Source of the DNA: a virus
Length of the DNA: 26,349 bases
IMG/VR virus record: IMGVR_UViG_3300025719_000005
Coordinates: 1 to 26,349 of that record
Direction: 5' to 3' (one strand)
Each line of letters begins with the position of its first letter. The stretch's first letter is position 1. Made by a program: the position numbers and the translations under genes. Below are positions 14,631 through 24,229 of the stretch, one piece after another. The notes below the pieces were generated by a model. That model made no database searches. It was not told where the DNA came from and saw nothing but the letters and a program-made list of their open reading frames with translations.

Positions 14631-15004
14631 CATTCTATGTAGATTTACATGATGGGGGTTCAATTCCTACCATTATAATAGTTATGAGAAAGGATGATCT
14701 AGCTATAGGGCAAATAGTTTTAGTGCCTATATCTTACGAATGTTATCAAATACATATATCACCAGTAATAAAGAAAGAAAGAGGTCATACATTAGCTTTT
14801 TCAAGAGAAGCATTAAGGGTGGGATTTGCTTCTATACCTAAGATAAAAAAAGTATTTGCTCTAATTCCTGTTCATAATAGATTAGTAATAAAACTAGCAC
14901 AAAAATGTGGCTTTAAAAAAGAAGGTAACTTAACAAATAGTTTTTTATATGATGGAACTATGGAAGACCAAGTAATGTATTCACTTAACAAGGAGAATTT
15001 ATAA
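14594..15004 (+). CDS. GNAT-fold-like protein in the T7 gp13 position
   Basis: 136 residues. The C-terminal half reads as a GNAT acetyltransferase: alternating strands (TIIIVMRKDDLAIGQIVLVP), a helix with ALRVGFASI, strand KVFALIPVHN, and the hallmark N95-RLVIKLAQKCGF-107. The acetyl-CoA pyrophosphate loop (Q/RxxGxG/A) is not clear, so enzymatic activity is doubtful. T7 gp13, encoded at the same place between gp12 and gp14, belongs to a GNAT-like group of internal virion proteins, so this may be a virion or assembly protein rather than an enzyme. The start at 14594 overlaps the nozzle gene; a TTG at 14627 would give a more usual N-terminus. Confidence 0.65.
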   Translation: MGCINGSTCKTLTFYVDLHDGGSIPTIIIVMRKDDLAIGQIVLVPISYECYQIHISPVIKKERGHTLAFSREALRVGFASIPKIKKVFALIPVHNRLVIKLAQKCGFKKEGNLTNSFLYDGTMEDQVMYSLNKENL

Positions 15005-15558
15005 TGCCCACAATGGGACTAATGGAGGGTATACTATTAGCAGGAGTGGTGGTTGCTGCGGGCGGAGTTGCTGCAAGTACTGCTGTTTCTGCATCGGGTG
15101 CGGATAAGCAAAACAGGATAGCAAAGAAGAAATTCGCTGCTGAACAAGAGGCGAGACGAGTTGCACAAAAGAGAGATAAAATAGATGCAGCTAGGGCAAG
15201 AATGGCCCAGTTACGAGAGAAGCGCAGAATCGAGGGACAGATCAGAAATGAAAGTGTGCTTGCGGGAGTAGGTGGTTCTACGTCTGGTGTTATGGGAGCA
15301 ATATCTAGTCTATCCACGACAACAGGACGAGAGCAAGGTAATACTAATTTAAGAGGTGGTTTTGCTGATGAACTTAGTCGCTTATCTAGTTTATCTGCCC
15401 AGTATTCAAATAAATATGATAAAATTGGACGGAATACAAGAAATCTTCAAAGCATATTCCAAGGAGTAACTTCAATAGCAGGAGCAGCAGTGTCAGCGGG
15501 CGGGGGAATGGAACAGTTTGGTGCGAATATTAAAAGTGGTGCATATTCATGGTCATAG
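15004..15558 (+). CDS. Internal virion protein (T7 gp14-like)
   Basis: 184 residues. Hydrophobic N-terminal segment (about 8-31, EGILLAGVVVAAGGVAAS), then a strongly charged coiled-coil helix (about 35-80, KKKFAAEQEARRVAQKRDK onward). A Gly/Ser-rich region with GGSTSGVMGAISSL and a second hydrophobic tail near IAGAAVSAGGG follow. Size and architecture match T7 gp14 (196), which is ejected first and forms the pore in the outer membrane. AAGGAGA precedes the ATG. The start overlaps the stop of the GNAT-like gene and its own 3' end overlaps the next gene by 10 nt. Confidence 0.75.
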   Translation: MPTMGLMEGILLAGVVVAAGGVAASTAVSASGADKQNRIAKKKFAAEQEARRVAQKRDKIDAARARMAQLREKRRIEGQIRNESVLAGVGGSTSGVMGAISSLSTTTGREQGNTNLRGGFADELSRLSSLSAQYSNKYDKIGRNTRNLQSIFQGVTSIAGAAVSAGGGMEQFGANIKSGAYSWS

Positions 15559-18500
15559 GTACAAAAGAAAGAGAAATAGTAGTAGAATATATAGAGCCAG
15601 AGGGTGGGGCTGATACTGGTCTTACAAATCAGGAAGGGAAAGTAGAGCAATTTCCTATTCAAGAAGATGCTTTACCTACTATTGATAAAAAGAGTAATGT
15701 TACTCCTTTTAGGATTCCTGCTCCTGATGAAGCACAGCAGACAGTACAAGAGTACCGATTGGAAGCAGAAAATAATAGAATACCTCCTCCAGAGGCAAAG
15801 CCGTTACCTGCTAAGACACAAGAGCAAGCTAACCAAGAAACTTTTTTCGCCCTTAGTCAATTAGGTGGAGGAGATAACATTGAAAGCGATAAAAATCAAT
15901 CAGTTACCCAACTAATCAATGATGGAAAAAGTGATATAGTAACAAAAGCAGAGTCACAAGCAGCAGTAATAAATGAAGAGGAAAGAATAACAGTTATGGA
16001 GTCTTTTATGGCTGATCCCACTGTTAATTCTGATGCTAAGAAAAAGGTACTAACAAGACATAGTCGTGGTGGATACTTACCATCAAGTTTAAAAGAAAAC
16101 TATATAAATAAACTATCTAAACCAAATCCTAATTTACCTTCTAGTTTAAGGGAATCTCAAAATATAGTACAAACACAGATGCCTCAGAGAGTCCTCACAC
16201 ATTATGATAGAATACTGGATGAAGACGTAAGCAAAAGAGGTGTACGAGGACATATCTCTGCTTTCTTTGAGGGGATTGACCATGTATGGGATGGATCAGA
16301 GCTTCAAATATTAGGTGGTTCTAAAGCAGAATATGATGCAGGAATGATAGAGTTTCGTAAAACTCAAGAAGAGTATAGAGTAGCTTCAGCATTGGGTCAC
16401 ATGACAGGGATAATAGCACCTGCTAGTCTTGCGTTATTCACGGGCGGATTTATTGTTCCTATAGCTACCGCTGCCTTTATAGCAGCAGTAATAGATGGTA
16501 CATCTAGATTTTCTGAATTAGATTATGAGGGTGTAGATTATGATACAGCATTAAAAGCTTCATTAGCTCAAGCAGTTACCACGGGTGTTGACTTTACAGT
16601 ACCTATTATTCGCGCAAGCACAATAATTTCTCGTATGTTATGGAATGGTGGGATAAATGTAACCCTTGGTGAAATGAATACAGCAATGCAGAATTACATA
16701 TTAGAAGCTTATCCTGCTCTCAGACAGCCTCAATTTGATGTAATGAATATGTCAATTAACGCACTGGCGGGTATTATTATTGGCGGCATTTTTGGTCGCA
16801 ATACAAATAGCTTTGATAAACGTATGCCTGATATGGATGTGCCTCATAATAGTATATATGAAACTATGAATGTAGCTAATCCTCTTGAAGCAAGAAAGAT
16901 AATAGCTGAAAATATAAAGAAGGATAGTACAGGCAAACTAACTAAAGAAATGTCAGGCGGAAGAGATATACATGGTGTTTGGAAATCCATGGCACTTGCT
17001 AGGATACATAGGCCACACCCAACTGATAATCAGCTTAGTCCTGAAATAATAAACGAGATGAATGAAGTTGGTGGAAATATGGCGGAACAGGCAGAATGGG
17101 CTTTTACATCCACCCAATATGATCCTTTTTTTATAAATGTAACTAAGCGTAATGCAGATGTAGCTGCGGTATTTGACATTAAAAGAGAACTTATAGTTAA
17201 GGGTAATATGCTTCCTGCTAATAGTTACCTTGGTGGAGTAAATATTAATAATAATGTTTCAGAGGGAACAGATTTATATGGTACAACTAAACAATTACCA
17301 TTTCCCACTGAACTTGGTGCAAAGAGATTCTTAATAACATTAGAGAAAAGAATTGAAAGAGGACAAGTCCCTATAGAAAGTACCCTTGAAGTTATTCCAA
17401 AGGGTGGGGGATATGTTGTCGCATGGAATTGGAAACAACTATATGAACCAGTAAGTTTAACTGATACACACGTACAAAAGATAGGTATGGGTATTGGGCC
17501 AATAAAAAAAGATGTTACTGATTTGGCTCGAAGTACGTGGTTTGACAATATTTCAAAAGTTGGAAGATTAAATCCACCGATGGAAAATGCAGGAATAGTC
17601 AATCAGGAAATAGAACGAGCAATATTTACAAACTTAACAAAAAATCTTAATGAGGCTCTTCTTAAAAATAAAAAATATAATAGAGAGTTAGATGAAGTAA
17701 TAAATCATGCAGAACAGAATGCACATTTAAGGACTGACGGTGCTTTTTATGATATGAAAAGTTTGTCTGTAATGTTTCCTCACCTTGGAGTACCCGCATT
17801 AGAACGTCTTCATGCAACTCATCAAATATGGCGGAGAGCAGTAAAGATTGAATATCTTTTTGATAACAGAGAATATAGAAATAAACTTGCATATCAAGGT
17901 ATGGAAGCTTTGTGGAGAGTAAATGAAAAAGATGGAAAAGTAGACGAACTACTGGGTGTGGTAACTAAGCAGTTACAACCAAATGATATATCATCGTTGT
18001 TAGCTCGTGAAGGTAAGGGCAACACTATGTTATGGGATTATGATAGGAACTTAGCTGTTGAATATAATAAAGAAGCTTTTGATGCAGAGAATAAAATTAT
18101 AGTTAAATTAAATGAAGATATTAAGATAGATAAAACTGATGCAGGTCAACTTGTTCGTACATATAAATATGGTGTGGTAAAACAAGATGGAAATCTTAAA
18201 TTTAATTATTTACCTGAATTTATCCTAGACGAAATAGATGGCTACTCTCCTAGAGCAGTTAAAGAAAATTACTTTGTTGATGCTTTCCCTGAAAAAGCAA
18301 TTATGGATGGAAAACTAGTAACTAGTCATGCTGCTTTATATAAAATTAAGACAACATTAGGAGGATTCCGTACAAAGGCGGATGCTGATGAATTTATATA
18401 TAGATATATAAAAGACTATCCTAATATGATATTAGTACCAAGGGAAGATACTGGTTCGGTATCTATGAGAAAAATAGAAGATCTTTATAGACTTAAAAAA

Positions 18501-20744
18501 TCTGAACGTCTTCATGCGAAAAGAAAACGAGAAAAGATGCTTTCTTTAAAGGGATTTGCTAGAAATGAAGATAGATGGGTTTCTATTACAGATAGCTATC
18601 GTACTTTAGCAAAACACGCTGCCCATGGGGATCATGGTCTTGCAATAAAAGAGTCGTTTATTCAGAATTTTGGAGACATGATTCCGTCCCATTATGTAAA
18701 TGAAATGCCAGATTTTATAGAAGAACTTATTCCTCCCACACCTAACACTAAAGAAAATCAGATTAGATTACAGGAAGCACAGGCTTATTTTAAATATAAC
18801 CAAAGGTTCAATCAAATTCAACAAGCAGGAGATTTTAGATGGAATAGATGGTGGCATAGTGTGGCTAATTCAGCAGAGAGATTAATTGTCCCTGAGAATA
18901 TAAGTAAAATGTTTCATAAAGAATCAAAGGGGATGGTAGATAAATTATATCTTTTATCTAGACAAGGTAATATCCCTTATAAATGGGCAACGCAGTTCGT
19001 TACAATGAATATGATTTCAATGAATATTCTGCGACAATATATGATTCAACCCGCAGAAATGCTAGTGATGCACTCACTATTCCCTAATCAGTGGGGAAAA
19101 ACTATGGCTCAAATGATGTCCTTTAGACTAGCTCTTACGGCTACTTCACATGATTTGGGGCCAATATCGCGCTTAATAATGTACCACGCTAGACGAGGTT
19201 CTGGATTGTCAGATCAGGAATTTGATGAGACAATGGCATGGTTTGAGGAGTCTGGTTTGTTATCAGGATTTGATTCCCATGCTTATGTTAGTGATATGAG
19301 TAATGATGCTAAAAATATGCTTGTAGAAGATTATACAGATCTTGGATTAAAATATATAAATAAAGTAGGATTATTCGCTCCCCGCGCTGCTAGAAAAGTA
19401 GGTTATGATCCTGCCGAATTAACACAAAGAGTGGGTAATCTGACAATGGCGAAGCATCTATGGCAAAGAAAGAATCCAACATTAGATTGGAGAACTCCAG
19501 AAAATAAAGCAATCATTGCAGCAGAAGGTTTAAAACTTTCTGGATCAATGAATAAGGGTGCTTCTTATGATTATCAACATAACTGGTTAAAACCATTCTT
19601 ACAGTTCCAAGCCATTATACAGAAACAAACAATGAATCAGCTTCAAGATACTGCAACTATAATGAATGATGATGATAGGGCAAGACTAGCTTTAGCACGA
19701 ATCATCCTATTCGGCGATGCAGGTCTTGTAGGAGGAACATTAGCTGCTATTATTTATGATCTTTTAAATGATGAGGAGGGTGCGCCTTTCGTTTCCGATC
19801 CTAAGTGGAGAATGGCACTTGAAACTGGAATAATAGATCCAATAATGAATAAGTCTTATGATCTGGCAATTAGTGTGTATAGGTCTAAAATGGGTTTAGA
19901 AAAGGATGATAGTACATCAACAGTGATGATTGGTAAAAGTATCTCACCTGTTGCTGAATATGGATTTCCCCATATTGCAGGAATAGCAGAGATTCTTAAA
20001 CTTACAAATGGAAATCCTTCTGATAATCCAAGGTTTCCTGTTCTCCACATGGGAGCATCTTTATTTAAAACTTACCATGAAATTAAAAGTTGGACACATA
20101 TAAAACCCATAACTACTGCTGAACAGTTTGAATTTATTTTAAGAGAAGCTCTTGAGACTGCCACAATATTTGGCAATATGGAAAAAGCATTGGTAATGAT
20201 GGAAGCCAGACAATACCTTTCATCAAAAGGCAAAAGCCTTGGTCTAGCACCTAGTTATGCTGATATTATTTATAAAGGGATGTTTGGTGGAGAAAATCAA
20301 AAACAATATAAAATGTTTGAAGTAAGTAATTATATGATGGAACTTGGTAAAAATGAAAAAGAAATAGCTAAAAAAGTATATACATTGCTACAAAATGTCT
20401 ATTCAAAACAAAAAAATGGTGCAGAATTAAAAGAAGATAAAGCTGCTCATATAAGTAAACTATCATCTTTTTTAACTATGGTAGCTCCCACCATTGGTCG
20501 GCAAAGTAGAGAAAATATAATGGATCACTTTATGACTATGGATAAACAATCTCAAAATAATGTAGGTCAATCAATAGTAAATTCTATTTTGAAAAATCAA
20601 ACGAGGTCAACTAGTGAGCTTTTACATAAAGCATTATCAGGATTAGAAGATATAAAGCACCCTGCGCTGCCTGAAATCAAGAAAATCTTAGAACTAGTAA
20701 GAGATCCAGAGACAGAACCTCTATATTTACAAGAAGGCAAATAA
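15549..20744 (+). CDS. Very large internal virion (core/ejection) protein
   Basis: 1731 residues, larger than T7 gp16 (1318) and gp15 (747). The N-terminal ~120 residues are Pro/Glu/Gln-rich and likely disordered; most of the remainder is helical and charged. Hydrophobic segments lie at about 287-315 (GIIAPASLALFTGGFIVPIA onward), 401-416 (MSINALAGIIIGGIFG) and 1387-1407 (ILFGDAGLVGGTLAAIIYDL), possible membrane-spanning parts during ejection. No transglycosylase or protease motif was found in it. It follows the gp14-like gene and precedes the transglycosylase-bearing core protein, so together the three correspond to the T7 14-15-16 ejectosome. There is no good Shine-Dalgarno; a 10-nt overlap suggests translational coupling. 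Confidence 0.7.
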   Translation: MVIGTKEREIVVEYIEPEGGADTGLTNQEGKVEQFPIQEDALPTIDKKSNVTPFRIPAPDEAQQTVQEYRLEAENNRIPPPEAKPLPAKTQEQANQETFFALSQLGGGDNIESDKNQSVTQLINDGKSDIVTKAESQAAVINEEERITVMESFMADPTVNSDAKKKVLTRHSRGGYLPSSLKENYINKLSKPNPNLPSSLRESQNIVQTQMPQRVLTHYDRILDEDVSKRGVRGHISAFFEGIDHVWDGSELQILGGSKAEYDAGMIEFRKTQEEYRVASALGHMTGIIAPASLALFTGGFIVPIATAAFIAAVIDGTSRFSELDYEGVDYDTALKASLAQAVTTGVDFTVPIIRASTIISRMLWNGGINVTLGEMNTAMQNYILEAYPALRQPQFDVMNMSINALAGIIIGGIFGRNTNSFDKRMPDMDVPHNSIYETMNVANPLEARKIIAENIKKDSTGKLTKEMSGGRDIHGVWKSMALARIHRPHPTDNQLSPEIINEMNEVGGNMAEQAEWAFTSTQYDPFFINVTKRNADVAAVFDIKRELIVKGNMLPANSYLGGVNINNNVSEGTDLYGTTKQLPFPTELGAKRFLITLEKRIERGQVPIESTLEVIPKGGGYVVAWNWKQLYEPVSLTDTHVQKIGMGIGPIKKDVTDLARSTWFDNISKVGRLNPPMENAGIVNQEIERAIFTNLTKNLNEALLKNKKYNRELDEVINHAEQNAHLRTDGAFYDMKSLSVMFPHLGVPALERLHATHQIWRRAVKIEYLFDNREYRNKLAYQGMEALWRVNEKDGKVDELLGVVTKQLQPNDISSLLAREGKGNTMLWDYDRNLAVEYNKEAFDAENKIIVKLNEDIKIDKTDAGQLVRTYKYGVVKQDGNLKFNYLPEFILDEIDGYSPRAVKENYFVDAFPEKAIMDGKLVTSHAALYKIKTTLGGFRTKADADEFIYRYIKDYPNMILVPREDTGSVSMRKIEDLYRLKKSERLHAKRKREKMLSLKGFARNEDRWVSITDSYRTLAKHAAHGDHGLAIKESFIQNFGDMIPSHYVNEMPDFIEELIPPTPNTKENQIRLQEAQAYFKYNQRFNQIQQAGDFRWNRWWHSVANSAERLIVPENISKMFHKESKGMVDKLYLLSRQGNIPYKWATQFVTMNMISMNILRQYMIQPAEMLVMHSLFPNQWGKTMAQMMSFRLALTATSHDLGPISRLIMYHARRGSGLSDQEFDETMAWFEESGLLSGFDSHAYVSDMSNDAKNMLVEDYTDLGLKYINKVGLFAPRAARKVGYDPAELTQRVGNLTMAKHLWQRKNPTLDWRTPENKAIIAAEGLKLSGSMNKGASYDYQHNWLKPFLQFQAIIQKQTMNQLQDTATIMNDDDRARLALARIILFGDAGLVGGTLAAIIYDLLNDEEGAPFVSDPKWRMALETGIIDPIMNKSYDLAISVYRSKMGLEKDDSTSTVMIGKSISPVAEYGFPHIAGIAEILKLTNGNPSDNPRFPVLHMGASLFKTYHEIKSWTHIKPITTAEQFEFILREALETATIFGNMEKALVMMEARQYLSSKGKSLGLAPSYADIIYKGMFGGENQKQYKMFEVSNYMMELGKNEKEIAKKVYTLLQNVYSKQKNGAELKEDKAAHISKLSSFLTMVAPTIGRQSRENIMDHFMTMDKQSQNNVGQSIVNSILKNQTRSTSELLHKALSGLEDIKHPALPEIKKILELVRDPETEPLYLQEGK

Positions 20745-20747
20745 ATC

Positions 20748-23700
20748 ATGGCTAGTAGAATAGATTATAACAAGAAAAAACAAACACAAGCTGCTCAATT
20801 TGGCGCACCGACTGACAATCGACTAAAAGTCAAGGCTGACAGAATTGATACTGTATATGACGGAGTAAAAAGAAAATACAGTAGTTTGGGAGCAGATGCC
20901 ATACAGATTGGGACGGAGGGAATTACCAGTGGTATAGGTTATCTAAAAGAAATGCACGATGGAATGGTGCTTGAGGAGACTAAGCAAAAAGCAGCAGCAG
21001 CAATAGATTCCTTTATGCCTAATGAGCAAAGAGATTCTATAATAGAAAAGCAAGAGGGAGAACTAGCTCAAGAGAGGAATATCGGAGATTGGTATGAAGA
21101 AGAGGCATATAGAACTCTCGGTGGGAGTACTCCTGATGGGATAAAGATTACTGGAACTGAAGCAATAGCATCAATTAATCTAGTTAGAGATAATACAAAA
21201 GCAAAGATGGATAAAATGCGTCTTGGTCATGTGCAGGGAAAGTTAAGCGAATCACAATATCAAAATAAGATGAATGAAATTGTTAAGGAAGCTGTCTCTA
21301 GACACCCTTCATTACAAGACGAAATTATTTCAGATATGAATTATATGCACAAAATTTCAGGAGTTAGTGACTACACAGACCAATTAAAAAAACAAAGAGA
21401 TGCTGTTAATGCAGATATATTATATAACCAAAAAAAGGAAGCAGAACAGTTTTTAAAAAGAGAAGCTAGCCTACCCCGACTAAAAAACGGACAAACTAAT
21501 TGGCCTATAGTCTTTGAAAAAAATCAGACATACAACAGAACTGTAGGAAGCGCACAACGAGCAGCAGCCGATTTACAAACGTATGCTAAATTAGAGGAAG
21601 CAGAGAAGATAGAAGTCAGAAATAAAATGCTTAAAAAAAATGAAGATGGTTTTTCAGATTTAGACAATCTTACATGGCTTGAGCTTGAAGGAATAAATCA
21701 GAAGTGGGGAAATTTACCTGATAATATACCCCTAGAGGAGCAGGGTGCGGTAGTAGCTAATATCGAGAAAGAATATAGTGCTGCCCTAACACAGGCTAGA
21801 CTATCTGCAAGTGCGCTAGCAGGAGATGAAAGTGTTGCTAAAAATTTAGCACTGTTTGAGAATCAACTGACAGCATCGAAGACAGCTACACTAGCAAAAA
21901 TCAACGGAACAGATAAAAGCAAGCGTTTAGAGAATAGTGTAAAAATAATTAACAATGCTGATTTTAGAAAATTTCTTGTTGATACTGGTATACCACAACA
22001 AAGAGCAGTCTTTATGATGACTATGTTTCGTGAATTTGGAGGCGCAACAGAGATGCTTTCAGGAAAAAACGCCACTGACGAAACAAGGAAAATTGCAAGA
22101 AAGTTTTTTGAATTTATGAGCAATAACATAGCTGTGGTTGAATCTACTGTATTAAAAAAATCAAACAACGATCTAAGTGATAAGGACAATGATATAGATG
22201 CTGCTGTTGAAGGAACAAAGTTAATAAAACAAGTTCTTGCATCGGGTAGAGGTGAGGAAATGTTTTCTGAAAATCCTGATTGGAAACGGGATATGACAAG
22301 TCAGGCAGTAGTGGATGGTTTAAATAGCATAACCGCAAATGCAGAAAGATTTAAAAACCCAACTGGAGTTGCCTTTAAAAATACGGAAAAACTATTTGAT
22401 GAGTATATAGCAGGTGATGATCCCGCTTTTTTATCTTCTTTAACTAACACAGCTAAAGGGAAAGTGGAGGATACTGCTAGAAACTGGATAAAGCAAATAG
22501 ATGATGATATTAATATTGAATTAAAAAATCTTAGCAAACAAGGTATTGAGATTAAAACTACAATTAATAACGGTAGGCTTAGTTTTCGTAGTTTATCTAT
22601 AGATAAATTTATAGATGGTAGTGCAGCAGCAGCCGACAATATGAATGCAATGTATTCAGAAAGATTTCAGAAATTCACTAAACTTATTTCTAAATTAGAT
22701 AATAAAAATACTGGTACTGGTGACGAAAGTTTCTTAAAAGATAATATTATGGAATCAGTTCCTTATCTTAGTAGCTTAACTGGGTTAGTAAAAGAAACGC
22801 CTAGTTCGCCCTCTGCTCCTAAAGAGCAAACTCAGGGAATGAAACTACCTCCCACTCCCACTAGGGAACAACTATTAGAAGCGTTGGACAAAATAGATAA
22901 GATGCCCTATGATCCTATACCAGAGGGACAGGTAAAAAAAAAAGATACCTCTGAGGACGTTATAACTGCTACTTCTATCTATGTTAAAAATAACAATAAA
23001 GACTTAGGGTATGGGGTTAGGAATGATCCAACTCAAGGACACAAAGGTGAGGGCTTTGCAGCAGGGAAGCACACTGTAACAATGGAAGATGGAGAGGAAG
23101 TTCAAGTAACTGAATATACCGTTGGGGTAACAATAGATGGTAAGATAGTTGATGTTCCATCAGTTAATGGTTATACCACCGATTTAGATATGGAAGCAAT
23201 TCTTGAGTCAGTTAGAACAGGAAAACCATTGCCTAAAGAAATAGAAGAGAAAGCAAAGAAACACGCATTAGATCGTATAGAAGCAGGTAAATCTATCTAC
23301 TTAGAAGATGGGGAAGAACAAGTACCTCTTACAATAGAGAGGTTCGAGGATGCTAAAGACTTGACAGATGAAGTAGAGAATCTAAAGAAAGCGAACAAAC
23401 CACCAAAGGTGGGAGCAAGTGTAATATTGGGTAATCGTTCAAATGATAATAATGCTAAAGAAAATTTAAGGAAATTCATAAAGGCTGTTCATCTTGTTGA
23501 AAGTAATGGAGGAGAGGATCAATATAATGAATCCTCAACTGCTGCGGGACATTTTCAATTTAAAAGGTTAACAAAGGATAAAAAGAAAAAAGGTTCTGCA
23601 TTTCAAACAGGATTACAAAGATTAATAAATTTATATACGGATGAAGACAAAGTTATTCCAAGTTGGGTTAAAGAAGCAAAAAAACATAATGACCCTAGAA

Positions 23701-23912
23701 AATTAACTTATTCTCAACAAGAAGAAGTGTTTTTAATTAATCTTCAAAAACAACTAGGATCTGATGAATTTCTTCAAGGTATGTTAGATGGAGATATGGA
23801 TAAAGCAATGCACCTATATGGAAAATATCATCACACAAATCTAAAAGTTTTACAAGATAAAGAAATAAGAATAAAATTTAATGAAGCCTATGAAACTAAT
23901 AAAGGAAAATAA
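20748..23912 (+). CDS. Large internal virion protein with C-terminal lytic transglycosylase
   Basis: 1054 residues. About 1-680 is helical, charged and without recognised domains. A Pro/Ser/Lys-rich linker spans about 680-735. About 754-830 (GYGVRNDPTQGHKGEGF and TEYTVGVTIDGKIVDVPSV) is a module I recognise from many phage virion proteins, of unknown function. About 907-1050 is an SLT/lysozyme-like fold: VHLVESNGG with Glu918 as the likely catalytic acid, AAGHFQF as the GxxQ-type strand, and late helices with MHLYGKYHH. This would cut peptidoglycan glycan strands during genome entry. In T7 gp16 the domain is N-terminal; here it is C-terminal. Start ATG 3 nt after the previous stop. Confidence 0.8.
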   Translation: MASRIDYNKKKQTQAAQFGAPTDNRLKVKADRIDTVYDGVKRKYSSLGADAIQIGTEGITSGIGYLKEMHDGMVLEETKQKAAAAIDSFMPNEQRDSIIEKQEGELAQERNIGDWYEEEAYRTLGGSTPDGIKITGTEAIASINLVRDNTKAKMDKMRLGHVQGKLSESQYQNKMNEIVKEAVSRHPSLQDEIISDMNYMHKISGVSDYTDQLKKQRDAVNADILYNQKKEAEQFLKREASLPRLKNGQTNWPIVFEKNQTYNRTVGSAQRAAADLQTYAKLEEAEKIEVRNKMLKKNEDGFSDLDNLTWLELEGINQKWGNLPDNIPLEEQGAVVANIEKEYSAALTQARLSASALAGDESVAKNLALFENQLTASKTATLAKINGTDKSKRLENSVKIINNADFRKFLVDTGIPQQRAVFMMTMFREFGGATEMLSGKNATDETRKIARKFFEFMSNNIAVVESTVLKKSNNDLSDKDNDIDAAVEGTKLIKQVLASGRGEEMFSENPDWKRDMTSQAVVDGLNSITANAERFKNPTGVAFKNTEKLFDEYIAGDDPAFLSSLTNTAKGKVEDTARNWIKQIDDDINIELKNLSKQGIEIKTTINNGRLSFRSLSIDKFIDGSAAAADNMNAMYSERFQKFTKLISKLDNKNTGTGDESFLKDNIMESVPYLSSLTGLVKETPSSPSAPKEQTQGMKLPPTPTREQLLEALDKIDKMPYDPIPEGQVKKKDTSEDVITATSIYVKNNNKDLGYGVRNDPTQGHKGEGFAAGKHTVTMEDGEEVQVTEYTVGVTIDGKIVDVPSVNGYTTDLDMEAILESVRTGKPLPKEIEEKAKKHALDRIEAGKSIYLEDGEEQVPLTIERFEDAKDLTDEVENLKKANKPPKVGASVILGNRSNDNNAKENLRKFIKAVHLVESNGGEDQYNESSTAAGHFQFKRLTKDKKKKGSAFQTGLQRLINLYTDEDKVIPSWVKEAKKHNDPRKLTYSQQEEVFLINLQKQLGSDEFLQGMLDGDMDKAMHLYGKYHHTNLKVLQDKEIRIKFNEAYETNKGK

Positions 23913-23917
23913 TAATA

Positions 23918-24229
23918 ATGGAACACGCAAATCATGCCGAGTGGCTTTTTGAATTATTAGTAGCAGCAGCAGGACTATTAGTAGCAGCAGGGCTATGGTT
24001 TGGTAGATTCTTATTAGTAAAGATTACAGAGTGTAGAGCGCAAGGTAGAATTACTTGTGATAAACTTGCTGTATTAGAGTTGAAAATTGCAGAAGAATAT
24101 GTTAGCGCACTCACCTTTAAAGAAGCTATTAACTCCTTTAAAAGTGAAGCACTCCAACATCATAAAGAAATACAAGATCGCTTTGCTAAACTAGAAAACT
24201 ATATGATGAAACGTAGGGGTGGGGATTAA
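23918..24229 (+). CDS. Small membrane-anchored coiled-coil protein
   Basis: 103 residues. One long hydrophobic segment (about 10-34, LFELLVAAAGLLVAAGLWFG onward) is followed by a charged helical tail with coiled-coil character (about 45-97), including EYVSALTFKEAINSFKSEAL and HKEIQDRFAKLENYM. Single-span phage proteins with cytoplasmic or periplasmic coiled coils include class III holins, antiholins and spanin-like factors; none is established here. AAAGGAAA precedes the ATG. The DNA for the membrane segment contains a 15-bp direct repeat. It is the last gene of the plus-strand block and its TAA stop overlaps the stop of the converging gene. Confidence 0.6.
   Translation: MEHANHAEWLFELLVAAAGLLVAAGLWFGRFLLVKITECRAQGRITCDKLAVLELKIAEEYVSALTFKEAINSFKSEALQHHKEIQDRFAKLENYMMKRRGGD
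23955..23990 (+). repeat. Short in-frame direct repeat in membrane segment
   Basis: TATTAGTAGCAGCAG occurs twice, at 23955-23969 and 23976-23990, exactly 21 bp apart, encoding the repeated peptide LLVAA(A)G inside the transmembrane helix. The period is seven codons, so recombination between copies would lengthen or shorten the helix in frame. Confidence 0.8.
24226..24229. other. Shared stop tetranucleotide at a convergent gene junction
   Basis: TTAA serves as TAA on the plus strand (24227-24229) and as TAA on the minus strand (24226-24228). The two transcription blocks therefore meet with a 4-nt overlap and no intergenic terminator. Confidence 0.9.

Noticed and set aside
14627-14632. Perfect -35 hexamer TTGACA near the end of the nozzle gene
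   Set aside because: No acceptable -10 at 16-18 bp (the DNA there reads TGATGG-like); other TTGACA/TTGACT matches in coding DNA (for example in the capsid gene start) also lack a good -10.
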